A stretch of 64,000 nt of DNA from Saccharospirillum sp965652395 (GCA_965652395.1 CBFGUW010000022.1:1-64000); one strand, 5' to 3'. Positions 1 to 9,160 are shown, counted from the stretch's first letter. The notes: generated by a model from the sequence alone, not told the origin. Numbers and translations are program-made.

Positions 1-91
1 CGCATTATAGGGATCGGAATTTTGGAGTCAACGCGTTTTGACGATTTTTTTAATTCCATGCGACCAGATCGATGAGTACCAGCAAAGCCGC

Positions 92-130
92 CCAAAAAAT
101 AAAGGCGAATACCAGGGGCATCCGCCTTTA
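92..130 (-). terminator. Terminator of sspA-sspB
   Basis: An 8-bp perfect stem (100-107 with 123-130, arm TAAAGGCG) lies just after the sspB stop codon. Read on the minus strand it is followed by a T-rich tract, the form of a Rho-independent terminator. Positions 1-91 hold no gene I can support. Confidence 0.8.
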
Positions 131-137
131 TGTCATT

Positions 138-542
138 TTATTTGACTACGCGCAGACTGGGCTTTTTGGGGGCATCCCCATCCGCTCCGCCCGGGCCATC
201 GTCGTCCGGAGGCGGATCAGTAGGAGTCTCAACGTCGAATCCCATCCCCTGACCATTCTCTTTCGCAAATATAGCCATAATCGCAGACATAGGCGCACGG
301 ACCTGGGTAGGCACCCCGCCAAAGCGGGCACTGAACTCTACCCAGCGGTTCTGCAACTGCAACTCCCGGACAGCCGTAGGGGCAATGTTAAGAGTTATTT
401 GACCATCACGAACAAATTGCTGGGGCACTTCCACACCGGGGAAGTCCGCTGCGATAACCAAGTAGGGCGTGCAGTCGTTATCCAGAATCCATTCATGGAT
501 GGCTCGGACCATATAAGGTTTGTTCGGGGTCATTTCACTCAT
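138..542 (-). CDS. sspB: ClpXP specificity-enhancing factor SspB
   Basis: SspB is the adaptor that tethers ssrA-tagged and some other substrates to the ClpXP protease in the cytoplasm. The 134-residue protein opens with MSEMTPNKPYMVRAIHEW, the conserved first helix of the family. It continues with the folded domain (about residues 1-110) and ends in a Pro/Asp/Gly-rich linker and the short tail PSLRVVK, matching the ClpX-docking tail of SspB. The reading frame stays open upstream to 722, but that extension overlaps sspA and does not resemble SspB, so I start at 542. It follows sspA by one base, the usual sspA-sspB order. Confidence 0.95.
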   Translation of the reverse strand: MSEMTPNKPYMVRAIHEWILDNDCTPYLVIAADFPGVEVPQQFVRDGQITLNIAPTAVRELQLQNRWVEFSARFGGVPTQVRAPMSAIMAIFAKENGQGMGFDVETPTDPPPDDDGPGGADGDAPKKPSLRVVK

Positions 543-543
543 A

Positions 544-1173
544 TCAATCCCGCATTTCCTGCTCAACCTCGGAGAGGCTGATCTGGAAGGATTCGCGCTC
601 GAAGAGGCGATCCATGTATTTAAGAATTGGCTTGGCCTGCTTCTCGGGCAGATCGATACCCAAAGCTGGCAAGCGCCACAGTATCGGGGCGATACAGCAG
701 TCGACCAGGGTAAATTCCTCATTCATGAAATAAGGGTATTGATCGAAAATAGGCGCAATGGACAGCAGGCTTTCACGCAGTTCTTTACGCGCCTTGGTGA
801 CACTGTCCTTGCTCTTGGCAGCTACGATAGCATCGACCTTGTCACACCAGTCACGCTGGATGCGGGCAATGTACTGTCGGCTCTGCGCTCGAGCCACCGG
901 ATAAACCGGCAACAATGGCGGGTGGGGGAAACGCTCGTCCAAGTACTCCATCATGACGTAATGTTCGTAGAGCGTCAGATCCCGGTCCACCAGTGTTGGC
1001 AGAGAGTTGTAGGGATTGATATCGGCAATTTCCTGGGGAATATCGTCAGGATCGACATCTTTGATGTCTACAGCGACCCCTTTCTCCGCCAATACGATAC
1101 GCACACGATGACTGTACTGGCTGGCGGGATCGGAATAAAAGGTCATGGAAGAACGTTTGGCAACAACGCCCAT
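544..1173 (-). CDS. sspA: Stringent starvation protein A
   Basis: SspA is an RNA-polymerase-associated regulator with a glutathione-S-transferase fold, linked to stationary-phase and acid-stress gene expression. The 209-residue protein has the N-terminal thioredoxin-like half (SMTFYSDPASQYSHRVRIVLAEKG, about residues 9-32 in pieces) and the all-helical C-terminal half with the YFMNEEFTLVDC segment. The length is typical. It is the first gene of sspA-sspB and lies downstream of the cytochrome bc1 operon, an arrangement common in gammaproteobacteria, separated from it by a terminator at 1221-1241. Confidence 0.95.
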   Translation of the reverse strand: MGVVAKRSSMTFYSDPASQYSHRVRIVLAEKGVAVDIKDVDPDDIPQEIADINPYNSLPTLVDRDLTLYEHYVMMEYLDERFPHPPLLPVYPVARAQSRQYIARIQRDWCDKVDAIVAAKSKDSVTKARKELRESLLSIAPIFDQYPYFMNEEFTLVDCCIAPILWRLPALGIDLPEKQAKPILKYMDRLFERESFQISLSEVEQEMRD

Positions 1174-1209
1174 CAGGTAATCTCCTCGATGTAAAAAAAC
1201 ACCTTGAGT

Positions 1210-1241
1210 TAAGACAAAACAAGCGCGGACAAGCCGCGCTT
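1210..1241 (-). terminator. Terminator of petABC
   Basis: An 8-bp perfect stem AAGCGCGG/CCGCGCTT (1221-1228 with 1234-1241, 5-nt loop) lies 27 bases past the petC stop. On the minus strand it is followed by a T-rich run (GTTTTGTCTT). It separates the pet operon from sspA. Confidence 0.8.
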
Positions 1242-1267
1242 AATAAACATCATGCGTCTACCGAGCT

Positions 1268-2023
1268 TTAGTGGATGTCTTTCCAAAGCTCGCGATACAG
1301 CAATTGACCAATCACCAGGAAGACCGCAAGAAAGGCAAAGACCATCCAGCCGATACGCTCACGATCTTCCGCGAACGGCTCGCCCATGTACTCCAGGAAG
1401 TTGACCAGATCATATACAGCGTCGTCGTACTCCGCTGGGGTCATGCTGCCTTCAATAGCGTATTCTTCACATCCGCCTTCGGTAATGGTGTTACCTGTCA
1501 ACGGATCAAACCGACGACTGGTTACGGGGTGTGGCTTTTCGGCGCAAAGCCCTTGAAGATCCGCCAATACGTGAGGCATGCCGACGTTGGGGAACACCAC
1601 GTTATTGACACCCATGGGACGGTTTTCATCTTCATAGAAACCGCGCAGATAAGTGTAAAGCCAGTCAGGTCCACGGACGCGGGCTACCAACGTCAAGTCT
1701 GGTGGCGCTGCGCCAAACCACGCCTTGCCATCCTCCTCGCTCATCGCATTCTCCATCAAGGAGCCGATGGCGACGTCATTAAAGACCAGGTTTTCCAGCA
1801 TTACTTCCTCTGGAATGTCCAAATCCCGGGCAACGCGGTTGTAACGCGCGAACTCCAGAGAATGGCAACCCATACAGTAGTTCATATACAGCTGAGCACC
1901 ACGCTGAAGCGATGCCTTGTCCGATATATCAGTCGAGACATGGTCCAGCTGAACCTCTCCGCCAGCCGACCAGCCAACGATAGGGGCTACACTCAATACG
2001 AGGGACAGGAACAGTTTCTTCAT
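1268..2023 (-). CDS. petC: Ubiquinol-cytochrome c reductase, cytochrome c1
   Basis: Cytochrome c1 carries electrons from the Rieske centre to soluble cytochrome c in the bc1 complex. The 251-residue protein has a signal peptide (MKKLFLSLVLSVAPIVGWSA), one haem c site CMGCH at residues 50-54, a Met-containing segment (VGMPHVL) as likely source of the axial ligand, and a C-terminal membrane anchor near residues 225-245. The start at 2023 overlaps the petB stop by one base (TAATG). The frame is open further upstream inside petB, but only this start gives a signal peptide. It is the last gene of petABC. Confidence 0.96.
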   Translation of the reverse strand: MKKLFLSLVLSVAPIVGWSAGGEVQLDHVSTDISDKASLQRGAQLYMNYCMGCHSLEFARYNRVARDLDIPEEVMLENLVFNDVAIGSLMENAMSEEDGKAWFGAAPPDLTLVARVRGPDWLYTYLRGFYEDENRPMGVNNVVFPNVGMPHVLADLQGLCAEKPHPVTSRRFDPLTGNTITEGGCEEYAIEGSMTPAEYDDAVYDLVNFLEYMGEPFAEDRERIGWMVFAFLAVFLVIGQLLYRELWKDIH

Positions 2024-3246
2024 TATTCTGGCACCCTCTCTGGAACAGGTTTTGTGGATTCCATGCGCGTGTAAATAGGCATCAACAGGAAGTAGCCGAA
2101 GTAGATGACTGAACAGATGCGGGCCAGCCATGTATTCAGAGCATTCACCGGTTGACCGCCCAAGTAAGACAACACGACGAAGGCTACGGCAAACAGAATC
2201 AGAGCCGTCTTACTGGCGACGCCTTTGTAACGCCAGCTGCGAACCGGGCTACGATCCAACCAGGGCAATACGAACAGAATGGCGATGGCCGCAGCCATGG
2301 CGATAACACCCATCAACTTATCCGGAACCGCACGGAGAATGGAGTAAAAGGCACCGTAATACCAAGTGGGAGCAATATGCTCAGGTGTTTTCAGCGGGTT
2401 AGCCGGTTCAAAGTTGGCATGCTCGAGGAAGTAGCCGCCACCTTCAGGGAAGAAGAACAGCACACCGCAGAACACAAAGAGGAACAGGATAATCATCGGC
2501 AATTTGCCAACGGTGAAATAAGGATGGAAAGGAATACCATCGAGCGGTTTGCCCTGCTCGTCCTTATGCTTCTTGATGTCGATGCCGTCAGGATTGTTGG
2601 AGCCCACTTCATGCAATGCCAGAATATGAAGCACCACCAGCAAAGCCAGCACCAGAGGTATGGCGATAACGTGAAGGGCGAAGAAGCGGTTCAGGGTGAT
2701 GCCTGAAATCAGGAAGTCGCCTCGGATCCACTCTGTCAGGCCGTCGCCGATGACCGGGATGGCGCCGAAAAGGGAAATAATCACCTGAGCGCCCCAATAG
2801 GACATCTGCCCCCAAGGCAGCACGTAGCCCATGAAGCCTTCGGCCATCATCGCCAGATAAATCAGCATGCCGAAAACCCAGATCAGTTCACGAGGCTTCT
2901 GATAAGAACCGTACATGATGCCGCGGAACATATGGAGGTAAACGACAATAAAGAAGAATGAGGCTCCGGTGGAATGCATATAGCGGATAATCCACCCGGA
3001 ATCGACGTCCCGCATGATGTATTCAACGGAATGGAACGCTTCTTCGGCGCTCGGCACAAAAGACATGGTCAGCCAGATACCCGTCAAAATCTGATTGACG
3101 AATACCAGGGTTGCCAGCAAACCAAAAACATACCACCAGTTCAGGTTTTTCGGCGCATAGTATTTGGACATGTGCTTTTCGTAAGCACTGGTGACCGGTA
3201 GGCGCTGATCCAGCCACTGCATGAAAGCAGGCTTATTCGTACTCAT
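2023..3246 (-). CDS. petB: Ubiquinol-cytochrome c reductase, cytochrome b
   Basis: This is the quinol-oxidising, proton-moving membrane subunit of complex III. The 407-residue, eight-helix protein has the bis-haem helices (RYMHSTGASFFFIVVYLHMF and FFALHVIAIPLVLALLVVLH supply the His ligands) and a PEWY-like Qo motif in the altered form PTWYYGAFYSILRAVP. The full-length b-type form is fused, unlike split plant PetB/PetD. Its start overlaps the petA stop and its stop overlaps the petC start, so the three proteins are probably made by coupled translation. Confidence 0.97.
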   Translation of the reverse strand: MSTNKPAFMQWLDQRLPVTSAYEKHMSKYYAPKNLNWWYVFGLLATLVFVNQILTGIWLTMSFVPSAEEAFHSVEYIMRDVDSGWIIRYMHSTGASFFFIVVYLHMFRGIMYGSYQKPRELIWVFGMLIYLAMMAEGFMGYVLPWGQMSYWGAQVIISLFGAIPVIGDGLTEWIRGDFLISGITLNRFFALHVIAIPLVLALLVVLHILALHEVGSNNPDGIDIKKHKDEQGKPLDGIPFHPYFTVGKLPMIILFLFVFCGVLFFFPEGGGYFLEHANFEPANPLKTPEHIAPTWYYGAFYSILRAVPDKLMGVIAMAAAIAILFVLPWLDRSPVRSWRYKGVASKTALILFAVAFVVLSYLGGQPVNALNTWLARICSVIYFGYFLLMPIYTRMESTKPVPERVPE

Positions 3247-3839
3247 CAGGCAGACTCCTCACCAACGGTTAACACGGACCCTTCGATGACATGGGGCGGG
3301 ACCACCAGGTTAGTCGGCGCCGGGACCCCCTTATAGACACGGCCGGCCAAGTCAAAACGCGAACCGTGACAGGGGCAGAAGAACCCGCCCATCCAGTTGG
3401 CGTCAAATGGCTGAGGCTCGACTTCGGGCCGAAACTGAGGTGAACAGCCCAGGTGAGTACATACCCCTTCGAGCACCAAAAGCTCTTCTGAACGGGCACG
3501 CAATGGGTTCTGAGCATACTCAGGCTGCTGGGATTCTACTTGAGACAGAGGATCCGCCAACCGGCTGGTCAGCTCATCCTTTTTAAGGTTCTCAATCATG
3601 GTCTCGGTGCGCCGAACAATGAAGATCGGCTTGCCTCGCCATTCGGCGATGCGCATCTCACCGGCCTCCAAGGTACTGATGTCGACATCGACCGGAGCCC
3701 CGACTGCCTTGGCTTTCTCACTGGGGTACCAGGAGCGCACGAACGGGGTGGCAACTCCCACCGCGCCTGCGGCACCCATGGCCCCGGCAGCGATGTAGAG
3801 AAAGCGGCGCCGACCCTTATTTACGCCGTCTTGCGTCAT
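3246..3839 (-). CDS. petA: Ubiquinol-cytochrome c reductase, Rieske subunit
   Basis: The Rieske [2Fe-2S] protein takes one electron from ubiquinol and passes it to cytochrome c1. The 197-residue protein has a twin-arginine-type N-terminus (RRRFLYIAAGA) that stays as membrane anchor. The two cluster boxes are CTHLGC (C127, H129, C132) and CPCHG (C155, C157, H158); C127/H129 and C155/H158 bind iron and the other two cysteines form the disulfide. It is the first gene of petABC, and its promoter must lie between 3840 and 4011. Confidence 0.97.
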   Translation of the reverse strand: MTQDGVNKGRRRFLYIAAGAMGAAGAVGVATPFVRSWYPSEKAKAVGAPVDVDISTLEAGEMRIAEWRGKPIFIVRRTETMIENLKKDELTSRLADPLSQVESQQPEYAQNPLRARSEELLVLEGVCTHLGCSPQFRPEVEPQPFDANWMGGFFCPCHGSRFDLAGRVYKGVPAPTNLVVPPHVIEGSVLTVGEESA

Positions 3840-4004
3840 TAGTTAGGTCCTCTGTCTGAAGGTAGAAAAATACGGGGTAGATTCTACAAAATGACGGGAA
3901 TACTAAAGAATTACGCCTTCTCTGACAAGAAAACCCTTCGCCGAACAAGGGTTTAGCCGAGCCAGCACAGACGAAAGTTCGATAGACCGCTTTCCGGTTC
4001 TCCA

Positions 4005-4036
4005 CAAACAAAAACGCCCGGCATCGCCGGGCGTTT
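4005..4036 (-). terminator. Terminator of rplM-rpsI
   Basis: An 11-bp perfect GC-rich stem (4012-4022 with 4026-4036, loop ATC) sits 15 bases after the rpsI stop. On the minus strand it runs into TTTTGTTTGT, a strong Rho-independent terminator. Confidence 0.9.
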
Positions 4037-4051
4037 GATATAGCGTATAAA

Positions 4052-4447
4052 TTAACGCTTGGAGTACTGCGGACGCTTACGCGCTTTATGCAGACCCACT
4101 TTCTTACGCTCAACCATACGAGCATCGCGGGTAACATAACCAGCGGCGCGCAGGGCCTTGCGCAGGTTTTCGTCATACTCAATTAAGGCACGGGTAATGC
4201 CGTGACGGATTGCACCGGCCTGACCGTTGGCACCACCACCGGTGACGGTGATGTACACATCGAACTTCTCGGTCATTTCGACCAGCTCGAGCGGCTGACG
4301 CACGATCATGCGAGAGGTTTCACGACCAAAGTAAACATCCAAAGGACGCTTGTTGATCTGAATCTCACCAGAACCCGGACGCAGATAAACGCGAGCGGCT
4401 GAGGTTTTGCGACGACCAGTGCCGTAATATTGCTGAGTTGCTGTCAT
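4052..4447 (-). CDS. rpsI: Small-subunit ribosomal protein S9
   Basis: S9 sits in the head of the 30S subunit, and its C-terminal tail reaches the P-site tRNA. The 131-residue protein has the N-terminal signature YYGTGRRKTSAARVYL, the GGGANGQAGAIRHGI loop and the basic end KARKRPQYSKR that is diagnostic of S9. It follows rplM by 11 bases, the universal L13-S9 pair. Confidence 0.98.
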   Translation of the reverse strand: MTATQQYYGTGRRKTSAARVYLRPGSGEIQINKRPLDVYFGRETSRMIVRQPLELVEMTEKFDVYITVTGGGANGQAGAIRHGITRALIEYDENLRKALRAAGYVTRDARMVERKKVGLHKARKRPQYSKR

Positions 4448-4458
4448 GAGGCTCCCCG

Positions 4459-4887
4459 TTAAATCTTAAGTTCTTTGGGCTGTTGTGCAGTATGCGGATG
4501 CTCGGCACCGGCATACACCTTCAGCTTCTTCAGCATGGCACGGCCCAGCGGACTCCGAGGAATCATGCCTTTCACCGCCAGCTCAATCACTTGCTCAGGC
4601 TTGTGATCGATCAGTTTTTCGAAGCTCATTGACTTCAAACCACCGGGATAACCCGTGTGGCGGTGGTACATTTTCTGCTTGGTCTTACGACCGGTCACGG
4701 CTACTTTCTCCGCATTGATAACAACGATGTAATCGCCGGTGTCAACGTGCGGCGTGAACTCAGCCTTGTGCTTGCCGCGCAGACGACGAGCGATTTCGGT
4801 CGACAAGCGACCCAGTGTCAGGCCACTAGCATCGACAACGTACCAGTCGCGCTTCACTTCAGCCGGTTTTGCTACAAATGTTTTCAT
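4459..4887 (-). CDS. rplM: Large-subunit ribosomal protein L13
   Basis: L13 is an early-assembling 50S protein that binds 23S rRNA. The 142-residue length is exact for bacterial L13, and the start MKTFVAKPAEVKRDWYVVDA, the GDYIVVINAEKVAVTG core and the MIPRSPLGRAMLKKLKVY segment are characteristic. In E. coli the rplM-rpsI operon is repressed by L13 itself. I did not identify an equivalent leader structure here. Confidence 0.98.
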   Translation of the reverse strand: MKTFVAKPAEVKRDWYVVDASGLTLGRLSTEIARRLRGKHKAEFTPHVDTGDYIVVINAEKVAVTGRKTKQKMYHRHTGYPGGLKSMSFEKLIDHKPEQVIELAVKGMIPRSPLGRAMLKKLKVYAGAEHPHTAQQPKELKI

Positions 4888-4944
4888 TTAACTCCGCCTA
4901 ATTAAGTGGGGGGCTCAGGGGAAGTTAATCCAGAATGAGGGCGC

Positions 4945-4980
4945 GGATGGTATAGAATTTTCTAAAGGCATGCAAGGACA
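4945..4980 (-). promoter_or_regulatory. Possible promoter of rplM-rpsI
   Basis: On the minus strand TTGCAT is followed after 15 bases by TATACC, close to sigma-70 -35 and -10 hexamers but with short spacing. It is about 60 bases upstream of rplM. This is a weak call. Confidence 0.35.
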
Positions 4981-4984
4981 ACGT

Positions 4985-5323
4985 TCAAATATTATTCAGA
5001 GGCCCTGAGGACGGGCGGTGAGGCGGTGTTCTCAATCGAAAAAGACCCGCGCCCAAAGCCACGATGAAACCAAAAACGGTGAATAACAATCCAACCACCG
5101 CTTCATGGCCGGCACCGGCCTCAGGCACACCAAACCGACTGACACCCCAGAAGTAAGCCAGCGCCCCAACCAGAAATCCCATCACCAAAACACATACCAC
5201 CCAATAACCCTTGGCGTCGTATGCCTGCAACCGCCCTTCACGCAAAAGGGTCTGCAGCGCCAGGATCACTCCGGCCGAGGCGCCGCAGATCATCAATGCC
5301 AGGGATGCAATATAAATGAACAT
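4985..5323 (-). CDS. Small membrane protein of unknown function
   Basis: I do not recognise the family. The 112-residue protein has an N-terminal hydrophobic helix (about residues 2-23), a second at about 42-62, a third at about 78-98, and a basic, proline-rich tail. The start at 5323 is the first ATG and gives a complete first helix. It stands alone between rplM and a LysR regulator, both on the same strand. The gene looks real from its coherent hydrophobic profile and lack of any competing reading, but no function can be assigned. Confidence 0.6.
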   Translation of the reverse strand: MFIYIASLALMICGASAGVILALQTLLREGRLQAYDAKGYWVVCVLVMGFLVGALAYFWGVSRFGVPEAGAGHEAVVGLLFTVFGFIVALGAGLFRLRTPPHRPSSGPLNNI

Positions 5324-5419
5324 AGAGGAGTACCGTTTACCTGGGCTTCGGAGAGCTTCGATCTTTACTGGGCGCTATCCTAGGACGAATCGCCCGGCGT
5401 CTCCAGTCCTGCTCAACCA

Positions 5420-6319
5420 TCAACTCGGGCTGGGCGCCATTAATTCCGCGATTATACCGATTGCTGCCCGGACCTTCGGAGGTACGAAGGCCTTGCTCGG
5501 GTACACACCCCATACAGCCGCATCCGGCATTTGCCATTGCGGTAACACTTCCTGCAACTCGGGGTACCGGAAGGGCTCCAGCATGTCGGCTGTCATGGCT
5601 ATACCCAGTCCCTGCCGCGCATAATCCAACGCCGATCCAATGGAACTGGTCTCCAGCACACCTTCCGGTTCATGCCGTACGACCTCCCTACCGCGAGTAA
5701 ACAGCCAGGGCACCGGTTGACTTCCACCGGTGCGCAGACTGACCTGCACTATACAACGATGCGCTTTAAGGTCGGCAGGCTTGGAGGGTGTACCGTGGCG
5801 CTTCAGGTATTCACGGCTGGCCACCAGAAAGGTGCGGGTGCCAGCCAAACGCCGGGCTACCAACTGGCTGTCCTCCAATTGCCCCATGCGAATGGCCAAG
5901 TCGATGTTATTTTTCAACAGATCCTGTCGTTCGGTGCTCAGAATAAGCCTTACGCGTAAGCCGGAATAGCGCTCCGTCAGCAGTCTCGGCAAGTCTCTCA
6001 ACCGGCTGCGTGTCAATTCCGGTACCGCTGAGACGGTTAGCAGACCCGAGGGGGTTTGGCTCCAAGACTCCACGGCCAGTCGGGCACCCTCAGCCGAAGT
6101 TATCGCCAGTTGGGCACGCTCAAAAAACAGCTCACCGGCCTCGGTCAACCGAAGGCGCCGCGTTGAACGCTCCAACAAGCGCATTTGTAACTCGCGCTCA
6201 AGCTGAGCAACCTTGGCACTGACGGTCGAAACCGCCATGCCACCCTGGCGGGCGGCTTCACTCATGCTACCCAACTCAACCACCTTCACGAACCAATAAA
6301 GCGCATTCAGATCCATCAT
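5420..6319 (-). CDS. LysR-family transcriptional regulator
   Basis: The 299-residue protein has the LysR winged-helix domain at residues 1-60 (MMDLNALYWFVKVVELGSMS, then AARQGGMAVSTVSAKVAQLE) and a substrate-binding domain over residues 90-295. I start at 6319 because GGGGAG stands nine bases upstream; the longer reading to 6358 lacks a ribosome site. It is divergent from the hydroxylase-fold gene at 6457, so by the usual LysR arrangement it probably controls that gene and itself. The inducer cannot be read from sequence. Confidence 0.9.
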   Translation of the reverse strand: MMDLNALYWFVKVVELGSMSEAARQGGMAVSTVSAKVAQLERELQMRLLERSTRRLRLTEAGELFFERAQLAITSAEGARLAVESWSQTPSGLLTVSAVPELTRSRLRDLPRLLTERYSGLRVRLILSTERQDLLKNNIDLAIRMGQLEDSQLVARRLAGTRTFLVASREYLKRHGTPSKPADLKAHRCIVQVSLRTGGSQPVPWLFTRGREVVRHEPEGVLETSSIGSALDYARQGLGIAMTADMLEPFRYPELQEVLPQWQMPDAAVWGVYPSKAFVPPKVRAAIGIIAELMAPSPS

Positions 6320-6370
6320 TTCATCTATCTCCCCGCTCGACCTCAGCCCGCACTCCATTATTCGGTTTTC

Positions 6371-6385
6371 TGGAAGATAATTCCA
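6371..6385. promoter_or_regulatory. Candidate LysR-binding palindrome
   Basis: TGGAA-N5-TTCCA is a perfect 15-bp interrupted palindrome in the divergent control region of the LysR gene (5') and the hydroxylase gene (5'). Its size suits a LysR half-site pair. Function is inferred from position only. Confidence 0.4.
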
Positions 6386-6456
6386 ATATCGAACGGCTAA
6401 TCCAGTATTTGGGATAGCGGTAAGCTTGACTCTTCACCAGAGAGGAGCAAAAAACC

Positions 6457-7341
6457 ATGAGCGCTCTAGCTTCCCTACCAGAAAAAGACACCCCAAACTG
6501 GGTTCGATATGGCACTTACCCGGTACTGCTGGCATTTACAGTTACCGTGCTGGGCTTGGACATCTCGTTAGGCCAGCCTGGGGAACATGCCGCTTTTATA
6601 ACGGCCATCAACGCCTTGGTGCTGCTGACTCTGGAAGGGGTTTATCCATTCCAACGACGCTGGCGAATGACTTGGCAAACCGCAAGGAAAGATCTGCTGT
6701 TCATGGTATTTAATGGCTCGTCGCTGGCACTGGCAAACTGGGCGCTGACCTGGATTGCCCTAAACTTTGCCCCTGAAGGTCAGCTATTGAAGGAATGGCC
6801 TGTCATTGGGGCGGCGGTAGCTGGTTTGCTGTTGGTTCAGTTCATTCAGTACTGGCTACACCGAGCACAACATGAACTGAGGGGTCGCGCGGGTAAGTTT
6901 CTGTGGCGCATACACCGCCCCCATCACAGCCTGGACCGGGTTTATATCCTGATGCATGCCAGGGCTCACCCACTCGACGGTTTTTTCGTACGCCTGGCAT
7001 TGGTATTGCCGCTGGGATGGATGGGCGTGAGCCCGGAGGCGCTGTATATCATTACCACGATCATTGGCCTGCAGGGGTTCATGTCCCATCTGAACGTGGA
7101 TATCCGAGTCGGGTGGTTCAACTACCTGCTGACCGGCACCGAGCTGCATCGATTCCACCACAGTGCAAAAGTGGAAGAAGCCAGGAATTATGGGAACATC
7201 ACACCGGTTTTCGACATCCTGTTCGGTACCTTTTCTTACCGGCCCGGCCAGGCTCCAGAGGAACTTGGGGTATCAGCCACCGAACCGGGGCCAAAAGCCG
7301 ACCAGGTCCTCCAGCAAATGCTATACCCCTTCAAGGCATGA
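6457..7341 (+). CDS. Fatty acid hydroxylase/sterol desaturase superfamily protein
   Basis: The family consists of membrane di-iron enzymes that oxidise lipids. The 294-residue protein has about four to five membrane helices and the histidine clusters of the fold: HRAQH (H135, H139), HRPHH (H153, H156, H157), H211 and HRFHH (H231, H234, H235). A strong ribosome site (GAGAGGAG) precedes the ATG. It is divergent from a LysR gene and shares a bidirectional hairpin with prfC. The substrate is unknown. It is only distantly like the second hydroxylase at 52626, which carries the alkylglycerol-monooxygenase pattern. Confidence 0.88.
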   Translation: MSALASLPEKDTPNWVRYGTYPVLLAFTVTVLGLDISLGQPGEHAAFITAINALVLLTLEGVYPFQRRWRMTWQTARKDLLFMVFNGSSLALANWALTWIALNFAPEGQLLKEWPVIGAAVAGLLLVQFIQYWLHRAQHELRGRAGKFLWRIHRPHHSLDRVYILMHARAHPLDGFFVRLALVLPLGWMGVSPEALYIITTIIGLQGFMSHLNVDIRVGWFNYLLTGTELHRFHHSAKVEEARNYGNITPVFDILFGTFSYRPGQAPEELGVSATEPGPKADQVLQQMLYPFKA

Positions 7342-7373
7342 TTCGGTCACCGATATACACCGATGACCGAATC
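7340..7373. terminator. Bidirectional hairpin between convergent genes
   Basis: A 10-bp perfect inverted repeat (7340-7349 with 7364-7373, arm GATTCGGTCA) overlaps the hydroxylase stop and ends four bases before the prfC stop. It probably ends transcription from both sides, although neither side has a long U tract. Confidence 0.55.
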
Positions 7374-7377
7374 TTGA

Positions 7378-8964
7378 TCAGTGCTCTCGCGTTTTGCGGA
7401 AGGCTATATCCGGGTGGCGTTCCTGCGCCATCTGAAGGTTGACCAGGGTGGGGGCGATGTAGGTGAGGTTATCGCCACCATCCAGTGCCAGGTTCTCGTG
7501 GGCTTTATCGCGGAACTGCTCCAATTTACGGGCGTCGGCACAGTCCACCCAGCGGGCCGTGGCTACGTTGATCGGCTCATAGACGGCCTCGACCTTGTAC
7601 TCTGTCTTCAGCCGCTGCGCCACAACATCGAACTGCAACATGCCAACGGCGCCAACGATCAGGTCATTGTTCTTCAATGGTCGAAAGACCTGAACAGCCC
7701 CCTCTTCGGACAACTGCAACAAGCCTTTTTGCAGCTGTTTGGCTTTCAAAGGGTCCTTCAGACGAATGCGACGGAACAATTCCGGTGCGAAGTTGGGGAT
7801 ACCCGAGAATTTCACATCTTCGCCCTGGGTGAAGGTATCGCCAATCTGAATGGTGCCGTGGTTGTGCAAACCGATGATATCTCCGGCCCAGGCCTCTTCG
7901 ACGGCACTGCGATCGCCCGCCAAAAAGGTCAGGGCGTCGGAAATACGCACATCCTTGCCGATACGGACATGGCGCATCTTCATGCCTTTCTCGTATTTGC
8001 CGGACACAATTCGCAGGAAAGCCACCCGATCCCGGTGGTTCGGGTCCATGTTTGCCTGGATTTTGAACACAAAACCAGAAAACGCACTTTCGGTCGCTTC
8101 AATGGTGCGGTCATTGGTCGCCCGTGGTTGAGGCGTGGGCGCCCACTGCACCAGCCCATCCAACATGTGGTCCACACCAAAATTCCCTAAAGCGGTACCA
8201 AAAAAGACAGGCGTGAGCTGCCCCGCGAGGAATTCTTCCAGATCGAATTCATTGGCGGCCGCTTTCAACAGCTCGATTTCACCACGCAACTCTTCTGCAT
8301 AATCGCCCAGGACGGTATCCAATTCGGGGTTATCCAACCCCTGAATGACACGGCGCTCCTGAATGGTATGCCCCTGGCCGCTTTGATAAAGCACGACTTC
8401 GTCGTTCAACAGGTGATAGACCCCTTTGAACTGCTTACCCTGTCCAATGGGCCAGGTAATGGGCGCGCAGCTGATCTTGAGGATATTTTCGACTTCGTCC
8501 ATCAACTCGATAGGGTCGCGAATATCCCGGTCCAACTTGTTCATGAACGTCAGTACCGGGGTTTCACGCATCCGGGCGACATCCATCAGCTTGATGGTCC
8601 GGTCCTCCACACCTTTGGCCGCGTCGATCACCATCAGACAGGAATCGACGGCCGTCAGCGTGCGGTAGGTGTCCTCGGAGAAGTCTTCGTGCCCGGGGGT
8701 GTCGAGCAGATTGACCAGCTTGTCCCGATAGGGGAACTGCATCACGGAGGTGGTGATGGATATACCCCGATCTTTTTCCATCTCCATCCAGTCCGACTTG
8801 GCGTGCTGACCGGATTTTTTGCCCTTGACCGTACCGGCGGTCTGCAAGGCCTGCCCGAACAGCAGCACCTTTTCGGTGATCGTGGTTTTACCGGCGTCCG
8901 GGTGGGAAATAATGGCGAAGGTATGACGTTTGTTCACTTCGCTGGCGAGTTGCTTGTCTGTCAT
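7378..8964 (-). CDS. prfC: Peptide chain release factor 3
   Basis: RF3 is a GTPase that recycles RF1/RF2 from the ribosome after termination. The 528-residue protein has the translation-GTPase motifs SHPDAGKTT (P-loop), DRGISITTSV (switch I), DTPGHEDF (G3) and NKLD (G4), followed by the domain II beta-barrel and a C-terminal domain III. Length and order match RF3 rather than EF-G, which is longer. The ATG at 8964 is preferred over the GTG one codon earlier. It is a single gene converging on the hydroxylase gene. Confidence 0.96.
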   Translation of the reverse strand: MTDKQLASEVNKRHTFAIISHPDAGKTTITEKVLLFGQALQTAGTVKGKKSGQHAKSDWMEMEKDRGISITTSVMQFPYRDKLVNLLDTPGHEDFSEDTYRTLTAVDSCLMVIDAAKGVEDRTIKLMDVARMRETPVLTFMNKLDRDIRDPIELMDEVENILKISCAPITWPIGQGKQFKGVYHLLNDEVVLYQSGQGHTIQERRVIQGLDNPELDTVLGDYAEELRGEIELLKAAANEFDLEEFLAGQLTPVFFGTALGNFGVDHMLDGLVQWAPTPQPRATNDRTIEATESAFSGFVFKIQANMDPNHRDRVAFLRIVSGKYEKGMKMRHVRIGKDVRISDALTFLAGDRSAVEEAWAGDIIGLHNHGTIQIGDTFTQGEDVKFSGIPNFAPELFRRIRLKDPLKAKQLQKGLLQLSEEGAVQVFRPLKNNDLIVGAVGMLQFDVVAQRLKTEYKVEAVYEPINVATARWVDCADARKLEQFRDKAHENLALDGGDNLTYIAPTLVNLQMAQERHPDIAFRKTREH

Positions 8965-9160
8965 CACTTAAAACCTGTCTTCAGCCTGTCGTAAGGAGCC
9001 GGTGTTGTCGATAAAGAGAGGGCCGACGGCTCCGGTGCTCATCATTGAAATATGAAAGAGGATGGCTCTGGCTACATGTTTCACCTATGGGCTGTCGACA
9101 GAATTGGCTATTGAAAGCGGCGCATTATAACGATCACTGGCCGTTTTTCGACCATGAGCT